From NCBI RefSeq assembly GCF_000003195.3, contig NC_012878.2:8925945-8989944 (forward strand): a stretch of 64,000 bases of DNA, in the 5' to 3' direction. Position numbers and translations under genes: made by a program. Of the stretch, positions 11,735 to 23,114 are shown in pieces. The stretch is from Sorghum bicolor. Its lineage: Eukaryota; Streptophyta; Magnoliopsida; Poales; Poaceae. The notes below the pieces were generated by a model. It had not been told where the DNA came from. It did not search any database and was given only the letters and a program-made list of their open reading frames with translations. The first letter of the stretch is position 1. Each line of letters begins with the position of its first letter.

Positions 11735-13678
11735 CATTTTTCTGTTAGTGGTTTTGCTGCTGCGTTAAAACCGGATCTGTTTGATGGTTCAAACTATAAG
11801 CGGTGGCGCGCGAGAATGATATTGTGGTTAACTGCTATGAGTTGCTATCACGCCGCGGAGGGGAAGCCGGAACAGTTTACTCCTAAGGAGGAGAAAACGT
11901 TCATGACTGCTGATAACCTCTTCAGAGGTGCCATGATTAGTGCGCTTGATAAAAAGTACGTTGACAACTATATCATTTGCACCACTGCTAAGGAATTATG
12001 GGATGCGCTTGAGGCCAAGTACGGGGTTTCTGATGCTGGTAGCGAGCTGTACCTCATGGAACAATTGTTTGATTACAAGATGGTTGATAGCCGTTCTGTG
12101 ATTGAACAAGCACATGAGATACAGGCACTAGCTAAGGAACTAGAACAATTCCCTTGTGTGTTGCCTGAAAAGTTTGTGGCCGGCGGTATAATCGCTAAGC
12201 TGCCACCTTCTTGGAAGAATTTTGCTACCTCTCTAAAACATCAGAGGAAAGAGTTTGGTCTTGCTGAACTTATGGAAACTCTTGATGTTGAGGAGAAGGC
12301 GAGAGCAAAATATACACATGGGAAAGGCGTTGAGTCTTCTAGTGTCAATGTGGTGCAGAAGAAAAAGCAATTCGCATTCCGTAATAAGAAAAAGAACAAG
12401 CAAGAGAACAAGCAAGGAGCAAACCCGAAGCCAAAACAAACTGCAACTTTTAAGAAGAAAAAGGCAGATGGAGGCTGCTTTGTTTGCGGTAGCGATGGCC
12501 ACTGGGCGAGTGGTTGTCTAGACCGCAAATTTAAACGAGAAGAGAAAAAGTCAGTAAACGTGATCATTGACGAGGCTGAAGGAGGAATATTTGGGTATGG
12601 TAATTATTTACCTACTGTTCTTTCAGTCTGTCATTCACCTGAGTGGTGGATGGATACTGGGGCTAATGTTCATGTGTGTGCTGACATCTCTTTGTTTTCT
12701 TCTTATCAGGCCGGCAACACTGGAGCCTTACTGATGGGGAACGGCTCTCATGCGCGTGTTCTTGGTGTTGGTACGGTCATTCTGAAGTTCACTTCGGGAA
12801 AGACGGTGCTGATGAAGAACGTGCAGCATGTCTCTTCCATCAAAAAGAATCTAGTTAGCTGCTCACAGCTTTGTAGAGATGGCTACAAAATAGTCTTTGA
12901 GGCCAATAAAGTTACACTTTCAAAGTTTGGAACTTTTATTGGTAAATGTTATGATTGCGGAGGCTTGTTCAGCTTATCCATGCATGATGTGTGTAATAAA
13001 ATCGTGAACCATACTGTGATTTCGAATGAGTCGAATATTTGGCATTCGCGATTTTGTCATGTTAATTATGGTTGTTTAACGCGGCTAGCAAATATGAATT
13101 TAATCCCGAAATTTAATTTAGTCAAAGGTTCTAAGTGCCATGTATGCGTGCAATCCAAGCAACCTCGCAAGCCTCACAAGGCTGCGGAGGCGAGGAACTT
13201 GGCACCATTAGAATTAATCCATTCCGATCTATGCGAGATGAATAGTGAGTTGACTAAAGGTGGTAAACGATACTTCATTACTTTTATAGACGATTGTACT
13301 AGATTTTGTCACGTGTACTTGCTTAAAACAAAGGATGAAGCATTACAATATTTTAAAGCCTATAAAGCTGAAGTAGAAAATAAACTTGAGAGGAAAATTA
13401 AACGCTTAAGGTCCGATCGTGGTGGAGAATATTTTTCAAGTGATTTTTCTGACTTCTGCGTAGAACATGGAATTATTCATGAGAGGACACCGCCATACTC
13501 ACCACAGTCCAATGGGATTGCCGAAAGAAAGAACCGTACTCTAACTGAGATGGTTAACGCCATGTTAGAGACTTCGAGTCTATCTAAGGAATGGTGGGGT
13601 GAGGCGATATTGACAGCGAGTCATGTCCTGAATAGAGTTCCTACAAAGAATAAAGAAATCACACCATTTGAGGAATGA
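11735..13678 (+). pseudogene. copia polyprotein, first part: gag, protease, integrase
   Basis: The frame is open from before the LTR end to the TGA at 13676-13678. In order it shows a gag domain (DGSNYKRWRARM), a CCHC knuckle (CFVCGSDGHWASGC, about 12477-12518), an aspartic protease site (WWMDTGANVHVC, near 12645), a GAG-pre-integrase segment (IWHSRFCHVNYG) and the integrase core with its final acidic motif (SPQSNGIAERKNRT, near 13500). The frame continues without a shift after the TGA, so a single nonsense change breaks an otherwise intact polyprotein. Products would act in cytoplasmic particles and nuclear integration. Confidence 0.9.
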
Positions 13679-15652
13679 GAAAAGAAAAGAGTAAATGTCT
13701 CCTATTTGCGTACTTGGGGTTGTTTGGCTAAAGTGAATGTGCCAATAAACAAGAAACGCAAACTCGGACCTAAGACAGTTGACTGTATTTTCCTTGGTTA
13801 TGCTACTCACAGCATAGGGTATAGGTTTTTAATTATAAATTCTAGAGTACCAGATATGAATGTTGGTACTATAATGGAATCTAGAGATGCAACATTCTTT
13901 GAAAGTGAGTTTCCTATGAAAAGTACGCCTAATATTTCTAGTCATGAGTCTATAAACTCCCATGAGCAATTTATTCCGATAGAACAATTTGAGGAACCCC
14001 ATGTTCACTATCCTGAGGAGGATGATAATGTAGTCACTCGAACGAGCAAAAGACAAAGAAAAGTGAAGTCTTTTGGAGATGACTATATTGTGTACCTCGT
14101 GGATGATACCCCAACAACCATTAAAGAGGCATTTTCCTCTCCTGATGCTGACTTGTGGAAGGAAGCAATAAGAAATGAGATGGATTCTATAATGTCTAAT
14201 GGAACTTGGGAAGTGGTTGAACGACCTTATGGGTGTAAACCTATAGGGTGTAAATGGGTGTTCAAGAAAAAGCTTAGGCCTGATGGTACAATTGAGAGGT
14301 ACAAGGCTAGGCTTGTGGCTAAGGGTTATACCCAAAGAGAAGGGGAAGATTTCTTTGATACTTATTCATCTGTTGCCCGTTTGACCACAATTCGAGTGTT
14401 ACTGTCTTTGGCTGCCTCTCATGGTCTTCTCATTCATCAGATGGATGTGAAGACAACTTTCCTAAATAGAGAGTTAGAGGAAGAGATCTATATGGATCAG
14501 CCTGATGGATTTGTAACAAGTGGTCAAAAGGGTAAGGTGTGTAAGTTATTAAAATCCCTTTATGGCCTAAAACAAGCTCCAAAACAATGGCATGAGAAGT
14601 TTGACAGAACCTTAACTTCTGCAGGCTTTGCTGTTAATGAAGATGACAAATGTGTGTACTATCGGTTTGGTGGGGGTGAAGGTGTGATCCTTTGTCTGTA
14701 CGTGGATGACATACTGATCCTTGGGACAAGCCTTGATGTGATCAAGAAAGTTAAAGACTTTTTGTCTAATAACTTTGAGATGAAAGATTTGGGAGAAGCT
14801 GATGTTATTCTAAACATTAAGCTTTCAAGAGAAGGCAATGGTGGGATTACACTTGTGCAGTCCCACTACATGGAAAAGATTTTAAGTCGCTTTGGGTACA
14901 GTGACTGTCAATCTGCTCCTACGCCTTATGATCCTATTGTGCTATTGAGGAAAAATCGAAGAATAGCAAGGGATCAACTAAGATTCTCCCAAATTATAGG
15001 CTCATTGATGTACCTTGCTAGTGCCACGAGGCCTGATATCTCGTTTGCAGTGAGCAAACTTAGCCGGTTTGTGTCAAATCTAGGAGATATTCATTGGCAA
15101 GCTCTTGAGAGAGTGATGCGCTATCTGAAAGGTACTGTGAGCTATGGCATTCACTATACCGGATACCCGAAGGTATTAGAGGGTTATTGTGATGCAAATT
15201 GGATATCTGATGCTGATGTGTTAAAGGCCACAAGTGGATATGTGTTTCTGCTTGGAGGTGGTGCTGTTTCATGGAAGTCTTGCAAGCAGACTATCTTAAC
15301 AAAGTCAACCATGGAAGCAGAACTCACAGCATTAGACACCGCCGGTGCTGAGGCCGAGTGGCTTCGAGAACTCCTGATGGATCTACCGGTGGTTGAAAAA
15401 CCTGTGCCGGCTATTTCCATGAACTGTGACAATCAAACAGTGATCACTAAAGTCAACAGTTCTAAGGACAACATGAAGTCTACTAGGCATGTCAAACGGC
15501 GTTTGAAGACTGTCAAAAAATTGAGAAACTCTGGAGTTATAGCATTGGACTATGTTCATACGTCCAAGAATCTGGCAGATCAATTCACAAAGGGACTATC
15601 AGGTAATGTGATAGATAGTGCATCGAGTGAGATGGGTTTGAGACCCACGTGA
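13679..15652 (+). pseudogene. copia polyprotein, second part: reverse transcriptase and RNase H
   Basis: This is the in-frame continuation after the stop at 13676. It completes the integrase region ([11 protein letters not shown]), then shows the reverse transcriptase with the catalytic motif YVDDILILG (near 14700) and KQWHEKFD upstream, then RNase H with YCDANWISD and [10 protein letters not shown] (near 15190-15340). It ends at TGA 15650-15652. About 658 codons are open. It has no start of its own and would need read-through, so on present sequence it is probably not expressed. Confidence 0.9.
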
Positions 15653-16180
15653 GGTCTACCATGGTGGCAACCTGTTCTATGTGATCGGAGATCCCGTGAA
15701 GTAGAATGGTGAAACAAGCCAGAAGTAGATTATGAGGAAAGACCCTTTACTTAACTCATCTCAATTGCACTTCTTTCCTAAGTCTGTAAGGAAGGCTGGT
15801 TATATACCTTAATGTATTCCAAAGCGGCTTGTGAAGCGATAGATGTTGTCCTACAGAACATCTTTAAGGAATACACCTATATGAGTTTAACTGCTAGTCA
15901 CAGTCTATGAGATTTTGGGTGATCTCTAGATACTCATGAATGGGCCAGAAGTATGACTTATATGCTTCAACCAGAGGGGATGTTCATGCAACCCATTATC
16001 AGTTATGAGTGTAGATGAAACTTATATCACACAAAACTTGCATTTCAAGGCACAGTCCATTGTTCAAGTTGTGGCTAAGTGTAGTCTGTACTCTAGGTGG
16101 AAGTTCAACTTAACAGTCTCCACCGAAACGACATGGAAACTCGAGAGCTTTTCTTATGTGCCCTAGAAATAGGTGGGGAT
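15653..16180 (+). other. copia 3' untranslated region and polypurine tract
   Basis: Between the RNase H stop and the 3' LTR no frame is conserved. The purine-rich AGGTGGGGAT at 16171-16180 abuts the LTR and fits a polypurine tract for plus-strand priming. Confidence 0.7.
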
Positions 16181-17276
16181 TGTTGAATATAATGGGCCAT
16201 TAGCCCATAATTATATTTGATGATTAATTCAAGGGTCCATAATTAATGCTATAATAAAAATGGTTTAGTACCATATTGATGATTGACCATATGTTAACTC
16301 AACTTAAATAGGTGGCCTTTGTTAGCCCCTATGGAGAAGTTGAGGGAGGGTGAAGGGGTGCCACACGCGCGCGCCGCCGCCGCCGCCGAGCCGAGCCGAG
16401 GCGTGTCGTGTTGTGACGTGTCTTGTCTTGTTCGAGACGAGCGAGCGAGCGTGACGTGGCACACGAGGACCAGACCAGACGTGACGTGGCGCATGCGTGG
16501 TGAATAAGGAAAGGGAGGAAAACGGGATCTGACCATTGTGCAATTAATGGCAATTAATTGCTAATTGATTGAATCGTTAATGGCAATTAATTGTGATTGA
16601 TTGCCATTAACCAGACGTTTCCTCCTGGGGCCTATATATTCCATACGCAGAGACACCTTCCATACCTGCGAGACACACTCAGTCCTCTCCTGTCGAGTTG
16701 CTTCCTGTCCATTCCCGTCCCGAACCTCTGCGCGCACAGAGATCGGGAGAGCAGGCCTCCGGAACCCGACGCCTTACAACGAGACACCTGCTCGGGTGTT
16801 GCGGGCAATCAGATTTTTGGAGAGCGTCTTCCGCGACTGCTCACCGGCGAGTTCGTTGTCTTCTTCCTGGTGGACGTCCGGCGGATCGTGATCGACTACT
16901 TCGTCTTCTTCCTGGTGGACGTTCGCGCGGATCGAGATCGACTACTGCGTCTTCGTCTTCTTCCTGGTGGACGTTCGCGGGACTGCACTGCGAATATCTT
17001 CCTGCACTGACTGTGGTCCGCTACTTCGAGCAACGCACTATGTCGACTAGTGCGAATGGAGCCGCCGGTGCCTTCGACACTGGTCCCTCCTCTGGGTACA
17101 ATCTTAAACGATTGTTTTTCACTTTCAGTATGTCTGCTGCAGTTGCCGTAGTTCTTGCAATGTTTATCTCTAATCTGAGTAGTGATAAAATTGCACACGT
17201 GCACATATATACCACCAAAATATTATGGGTAATTTTCTGGATTAAATCAAACATTAAAATGTCTAAATTTCTAACA
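16181..17276 (+). repeat. 3' LTR of the copia element
   Basis: It is 1096 bases and matches the 5' LTR apart from the two large indels and scattered substitutions. A TATA-like CTATATATTCC lies at about 16631, followed by the expected transcription start region. The same in-LTR ATG is at 17040. Confidence 0.92.
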
Positions 17277-17548
17277 AAGTTGTGTTCCATTGCACGTGTG
17301 CCAAATTTTAGATATACAGTCCTCAAAGTTGCATACAGCATTAGAGATAAGGCCTTGCAGAATGTTTCTTTTTAGACCTTGCAGAGAGTATTCTCTTTAG
17401 ACCTTGCAGAATGTTTCTTTTCTCTCTCTTTTTTTAAGGCAATGTTTCTCTCTCATTTTTTTTGTCTCTTGATGATCAAGTTCCATAGAACAGCACCAGC
17501 AAACGCGGGTGGGCTGGACCATGCATGCACTGCACCTTGCATAGCATA

Positions 17549-17768
17549 GGCCTTCTTTAGTTAGCGGAAAAAAAAGTTTTTAAAGACTGTAGTATATTTA
17601 TAACTAGAGTAATTATTGTTCAATCATAGACTAATTATACTTAAAAGATTTATTTCACAAAATACATACAAATTATATAATTAGTTTTTTAATCTATTTT
17701 TCATATTTTATATATGTGTCCAAACATTTGATATAAAGAGACTAAAATTTTTTAAGTGGAAACTAAGC
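17549..17768. mobile_element. MITE, GGCCTTGTTTAG family, degenerate copy 3
   Basis: It starts GGCCTTCTTTAGTTAG and ends near GGAAACTAAGCG. The interior keeps the family pattern (TCAATCATAGACTAATTA, then a CATTTGATAT block) with many substitutions. No clean target duplication was found. Confidence 0.6.
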
Positions 17769-17816
17769 GAATGGTGGAAGAGTCAATAGGGATTGGAAGA
17801 GTGAGAGAGGCAGGCA

Positions 17817-18061
17817 GGTCTTGTTTACTTCAAAAAAATTTACAAAATAGGAATAGTAACAATTTTGTTTGTATTTGACAAATATTATCTAATCATGGAC
17901 TAATTAGGCTCAAAAGATTTGTCTCGCAAATTACAGGTAAACTGTGTAATTAGTTATTTTTTTATCTATATTTAGTGCTCTATATATGCATGTGCCGCAA
18001 GATTCGATGTGATGAGAAATGTAAAAAATTTTGTAAAATATTTTGAAAACTAAATAACGCC
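17817..18061. mobile_element. MITE, GGCCTTGTTTAG family, copy 4
   Basis: It starts GGTCTTGTTTACTTC, keeps TAATCATGGACTAATTAGGC and GCAAGATTCGATGTGATG, and ends AACTAAATAACGCC. The ends are imperfect inverted repeats. No target duplication is evident. Confidence 0.7.
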
Positions 18062-18622
18062 TGCTTGCCTGGTGCATGCTGCCATGGATGGATGGGTGCA
18101 TTCATGATTCATGCATATGGTTTCCCATGCAGTGCAAGGTGCAGCTCGAGATGAGTGCTTGGTGGTTGGCAGCAGGGCATGAAAGCAACCGAGGAACGAG
18201 TCGTGGCGTTGGACCGGATCCGATGCTTTCGCTGCATATGCGTGCCAATGCAAGTTTGGGCAGTCAAGGGCCGCCGTTGATCCGGCCATGCCTGCCTCAA
18301 GCCGCATGCATGGAAAATCTCGTGCTTGATGTAGGATAATCACGTCATGCACGTATGTATAAAAACTATACGCGGAAGAATGTTTGATATGTTTAATTTG
18401 TATAATCACGTCACACGTACGGGAATGTAATAAGAAGGCAGCATTCGCGTTAATTAGGGTTTATTAATTGACGTGCTAGAAATTATCAGGAAACCGCCAT
18501 ATGGTTTGATTTCCACGAACCAAAAAGTTGATGCGGAGCCAAATTAATAAAGGCATCGTCGTCATGCATGACATATCCGATCGATTTTCATGATTTAACG
18601 GCGCTATTGTTTCAGCAGTAGG
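18062..18622. other. intergenic DNA, no gene seen
   Basis: Several short open frames overlap on both strands between 18050 and 18410, but none shows a motif or a splice pattern. The stretch is rich in TGCATG-like words. Confidence 0.45.
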
Positions 18623-18870
18623 TAGGGATGATGAAAACGGATTGGATATGGACGGATATCACCGATATCATATTTGTTTTCATATTTCTGGTCGGATTCG
18701 GATTTAAATACGGATAATGTCAATTATGTCGAATATGATATGATTGGATGTCGACATCATAAATATACGATTTAAGTATTCTCGGATACGGATACGAACA
18801 GATATGAACCTCTCTAAACGAATTCAGTCTCGAATACGGTCAGAAAATTTCCGTGCCGATCTCATCCCAA
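18623..18870. mobile_element. small non-autonomous hAT element
   Basis: The ends are TAGGGATGATGAAAACGG on the left and CTCATCCCAA on the right, imperfect inverted repeats of the TAGGGATGA type. A perfect 8-base duplication GCAGTAGG flanks it (18615-18622 and 18871-18878), the size made by hAT transposases. The interior is rich in CGGATA words on both strands, as in known grass copies of this type. Confidence 0.85.
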
Positions 18871-18878
18871 GCAGTAGG

Positions 18879-19873
18879 CGACGTCACCCTCAATAATAAG
18901 GCGTCTATGATGACTTCGTGGATCTCGTGATCTATCGGTTTAATTTTTTTGAAAGGGCTCTTTGGGTTAGAGTTTACGCACTTGTGTTCGTAGGATTGAA
19001 TGTGCCCATATTGTAAATGTCTAGTGTAATTTATTTTTTTTTAAAAAAAGTGACGGTACGATGTGAAAAGCTGAACTGAGGCAGACAACAGCTGAGGCAG
19101 TCAAAACATTCCAACTTCAGTCCACAACCGAGGGGTCTGTATGCAATTTGACTCGGACGCCCAAGACGACGCCGCCCTGGCCCTGCTGCTATACAGCCAC
19201 AGCCGCACCATGCATGGCGTGATCCGTGACATATACACACCTCACGTACTGCACATACTATACAAGAATTGCAGGATGTACGGACGCGCCGTCCAGCGTG
19301 TCGCTGCAAGGCGGGGCCCACTGTCGGATGCATACGTGTCCTCAAGGGACGCGCGGACGCCGTGAGTCCGGCCGCCTAAAGATTTGTTGGCGCGTACAAA
19401 GAGTCTCCATCGGGGATGGCACAGGTCATCCCATCCCAATCAAATATATTCTCCGATCCAATGACACTCGCAGCCGTGCTTAGGAATGTAATCGCCCACA
19501 ACTTTGCTAATCGCTGACATCAACACACACAGCGAGTCACACACCGTCCAAGCCGACTTGATTATATATTTTTTCTCACACCAGCCTGCTGTGTGCCTGT
19601 GTGGCCACGCCAGGGCGACAAATGGCGTGCCGCCACGCAGGCGGATTACCAAGCTAGCCCTACTTGGAGATTACATACTCCATGCATGCATGCGTAAGCC
19701 TGCATGCCCAGCTGGTTTATGATGAGCCCAATAACATGCTGCCTAGTTTGTTGGAATTAATTAATATACTTACCTATATATACATGTATACATATAAGTT
19801 TGCCAGTGTGATTGGAAAGGCGCAAGTATAGGTTATCAAACTTCTTCCCCAGCGCCTAATTCAAGCGTAACCG
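18879..19873. other. intergenic DNA, no gene seen
   Basis: Short overlapping frames between 19031 and 19722 lack recognisable motifs. No element boundaries were found. Confidence 0.4.
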
Positions 19874-21764
19874 ACGAGGAGTAAACTTTTTCAAACACGC
19901 TGCCCGGCCGGCCCAGGCGTGGACATGGGGCGGCACGGCGGCACGCCGTGCCATGCCTGATAGTGCCACCGTGCTGAACTCTTAGCCCAGGCATGGCCCT
20001 ATCATGGCTTGGTCGTGCGGTGCCGTGCCACCAGGCACGGTGGCAGTGCTCGTGCCGGCCCAGGCACTAAGTTCACAAAAGACTTAAAGAATACAGAATT
20101 TCATACAATCAGCTTAACAGAATCAAAGTAGACACCAAAAGTTAACAAAATGAAATATATTAGGAGCTTAGTGTAATGGCTGCCTCATTAAAAACTTACC
20201 TAGGTAAAACTCACCCTTGTGAGAAACCCTAGGCAGGAAAAGAGTACAACCAAGCTCTATAAAGTTCAAATGTTCTTACATCACAGAATCACAATCCAAG
20301 TTCTCATATTACATCACAGAAACCCTACGTAAAGACTAAAGGATGAAGACTAATGCTTTATGCTTCAAAGCTCCAAGCTTCAAGCTCCCTGCTGCCTAGC
20401 TTCAAAGTTCCAAGCTTCAAGCTCCCTGCTACCAGCTGCAAAACAACAGAGTTAGCATTAGGATTAGTAACTAGGACACTAGGTAGCAACAAAGTTAACA
20501 GAACAAGAGAAAGTTAGGCATTAGGGGTCCGATTTACCTTGGCAGCAGGAGTACTAATCAAGATATAGCTGTTCAAATCTTTATTCAAGCTCCTTGTCCT
20601 CCACACTGTGTTGTAGTCTTGCCTCCGCCAACTCCCAGTCCTTGATGCAGGTGAGCCGCTCCACGGTCTCCGGCTTCAGCCTCCTCCGCTGATCCTCGAT
20701 GATCGTACCAGTCATGCTAAAGGTAGATTCTGAAGATATGGTGGAGACAGGAACAGTTAAAACATCCTTTTCCATGATGGACAACACTGGATATGTAAGT
20801 TTATGCTCATGCCACCATCTCAAGATGTCAAATGTATCATCCAACTAGCTAACAGTGTCACAATCTAAGTATGAGACAAGTTCAGAAGCATTAGAAGAAG
20901 CTGTAGAAGTAGCAGCTTGCAGCAAAGGAGTAGCAGTGTATCTCTAGATAGATTAAGTGTAGAATGCAGCAGTGAACTGCTCCCACCAGAACCAGAACAA
21001 CCAGAATCATCATCATATATTTCATCCCAAGCAAACCTCTTCTTTCCAGTCGGGTTTTGAGGCACAGTCCTCCTCAACCTAACAGTTCCAAACTTCTCCT
21101 CATATTTATTGTAAACATCAGTCAACCTAGCTCTAGTGCCAACCTGGTAAGCAACTTCCTCAACACTTTGGAAAAACCCTTCATCTTAGCTCTAGGGTCT
21201 AAGATAAATGCAAAAGAATAGAGCAAAGGTATGTCCCTCCAATATTTATTGTACTTGTCTATGAAAGCCCTAGTTTGGTTTTGGATAATTGATGAAACCC
21301 TAAGTACTAACCTCTATACTAAGTGTGTGTAGACTTAATGAGGTTGGTACATGCCAAGTGATGGAGCAAGAGATGATCATGGTGATGATGGTGATGACCA
21401 CAAGATGATCAAGTGCTCAACTTGGAAAAGAAGAAAGAGAAAAACAAAACCCTATGGAGATCAAGGCAAAGGTATTGCTTAGGGTTTTGGTTTTGGTGAT
21501 CAAGACATCATAGAGGGTGTGATCACATTTAGAATTGATAGCCGTACTATTAAGAGGGGTAATCTCGTTGTGAAAACGGTTATCTAAGTGCCACTAGGTG
21601 ATTGGATTCCTTACATGTGCATTAGGACCTAGCGAGCTTTTTAATTAACCCTTGAAAAATGTTTTTGAAATATGCTAACACACGAGCACAAGTGTGGAGA
21701 CACTTTGGTGTTGGTACATGGAAGCAAGGGAAGAAGTTGAGGATCTTTTCGTGCAGCGCTTTCA

Positions 21765-22225
21765 GGCCGGACGCGTCCGGTATGAGGTCGGACACGTCCG
21801 AGTTGAGGCACCGGACTCAGGAACAGTAACCTCTTGGAGTCCGGTGTGTTTCGTCCGGAGAAGACACTGTCTCGGAGAAGCTCTCTGAGTTTGGGTCCGG
21901 TGCACACCGGACGCGTCCGAGTTGAGTGTCCGGTGCAAACTCAGTTATAAAGCTCTCTGAGTTTAGGTCCGGTGCACACCGGACACGTCCAATGTGTAAG
22001 TCCGGTGGTGTGACGATTTGCGACGCTCGGTGAGTTTTGGTCTGGTGCACACTGGACGCGTCCGGTGTGACACCGGACACGTCTGGTATTTTCAAAAGTG
22101 AGAGTCCGGTGCCTTGTCAGCGTTGAAGGTAACAGCTACTTTTTTAACGGTCAGGAGCACCGGACGCTGGTCTGGTCAATACCGGACGCGTCCGGTGTGA
22201 ACTAGGACGCGTCCGGTGTGAACGC
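21765..22225. repeat. GC-rich palindrome array in LTR A
   Basis: Repeated CACCGGAC, GGACGCGTCCGG and GTCCGGTG words in both orientations precede the TATA box. Comparable arrays are described in LTRs of Sireviruses. Confidence 0.75.
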
Positions 22226-23114
22226 AAACAGTGGGATTTTCTGCCAACGGCTAGTTGAAGCTTGGGACTTCTATTTATATGCCTTGGCCGGTTCATGCTC
22301 ACTCTCTTGATTCTCTAACTTGTTGATACACCTTGTGAGCATACTCCCACACATCCCACTCACCTTGTTCAAGTTTTGTTCATCCAAAGTGAGATTGGGA
22401 GAGATCCTAGTTGCATTTGCTTAGAGTTTGAGCATCTAGTGGCACTAGTGATCGTTGAGCAGCGGGTTTGCTTGTTACTCTTGGTGGTTGCCGCCACCTA
22501 GACGGCTTGGAGCTGCGGAGGAGTTTTTGGCACGAGTTGGTGATTGTTTGTGGCCATCTCCTGGTGATTATAAGAGGTTTGTGCCTACCTCGGCGGAGAG
22601 GCAAAGGCAACATTAGTGGATTGCTCGTGTCATTGAGCTACCTCACTTGTGGGTAGGTTCTTGTGGTGTCCTAGTGAGGACGAGGTTCGTGCTACACCTC
22701 TTAGCCATTGAACCACCAAGTGTTGGTCGACACAACGGGGACGTAGCGTGCCGGCAAGCACGTGAACCTCAGGAGAAAAAATGTTTGTCTCCATTGTGTT
22801 TGTTGATTGGATTTCTCCCAGAGATTGGACTTCATTTTATTGATTGGTTCATCCCCTCTACGCCGCGGTATAAAGATCAAACCATCTCTCTTACATTCCC
22901 GCAAACTAGAGTAGGTTACTTACTTGTATAGAAACTTTAGTTAGCTCTCTAGTGTAAGTAGTGACATAGCCATTGTGTGCCTATTGATTATATCAACTAG
23001 AATTGTTGGATAGGTGGCTTGCAAACACCCCTTTAGAGCTAGAGCAAAAAGCTTCGCTTTGTTATTTACTAACCTCTTGCTCTAGTGAATTTGTAGAATT
23101 TTTAAATAGGCTAT

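Larger units (their letters stand above)
10702..17276 (+). mobile_element. Ty1/copia LTR retrotransposon, nearly complete
   Basis: Two long direct repeats (10702-11713 and 16181-17276) both begin TGTTGAATAT and end TTTCTAACA. A perfect 5-base duplication AAGTT flanks the unit (10697-10701 and 17277-17281). Between them lie gag, protease, integrase, reverse transcriptase and RNase H in copia order. A purine-rich tract (AGGTGGGGAT) immediately precedes the 3' LTR. A canonical primer binding site is not visible after the 5' LTR. The reading frame has a single obvious stop, so the copy is relatively young. Confidence 0.95.

Noticed and set aside
18050..18409. Overlapping ORFs of 60-119 codons on both strands
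   Set aside because: No motif, no splice context and no homologous pattern; length is compatible with chance.
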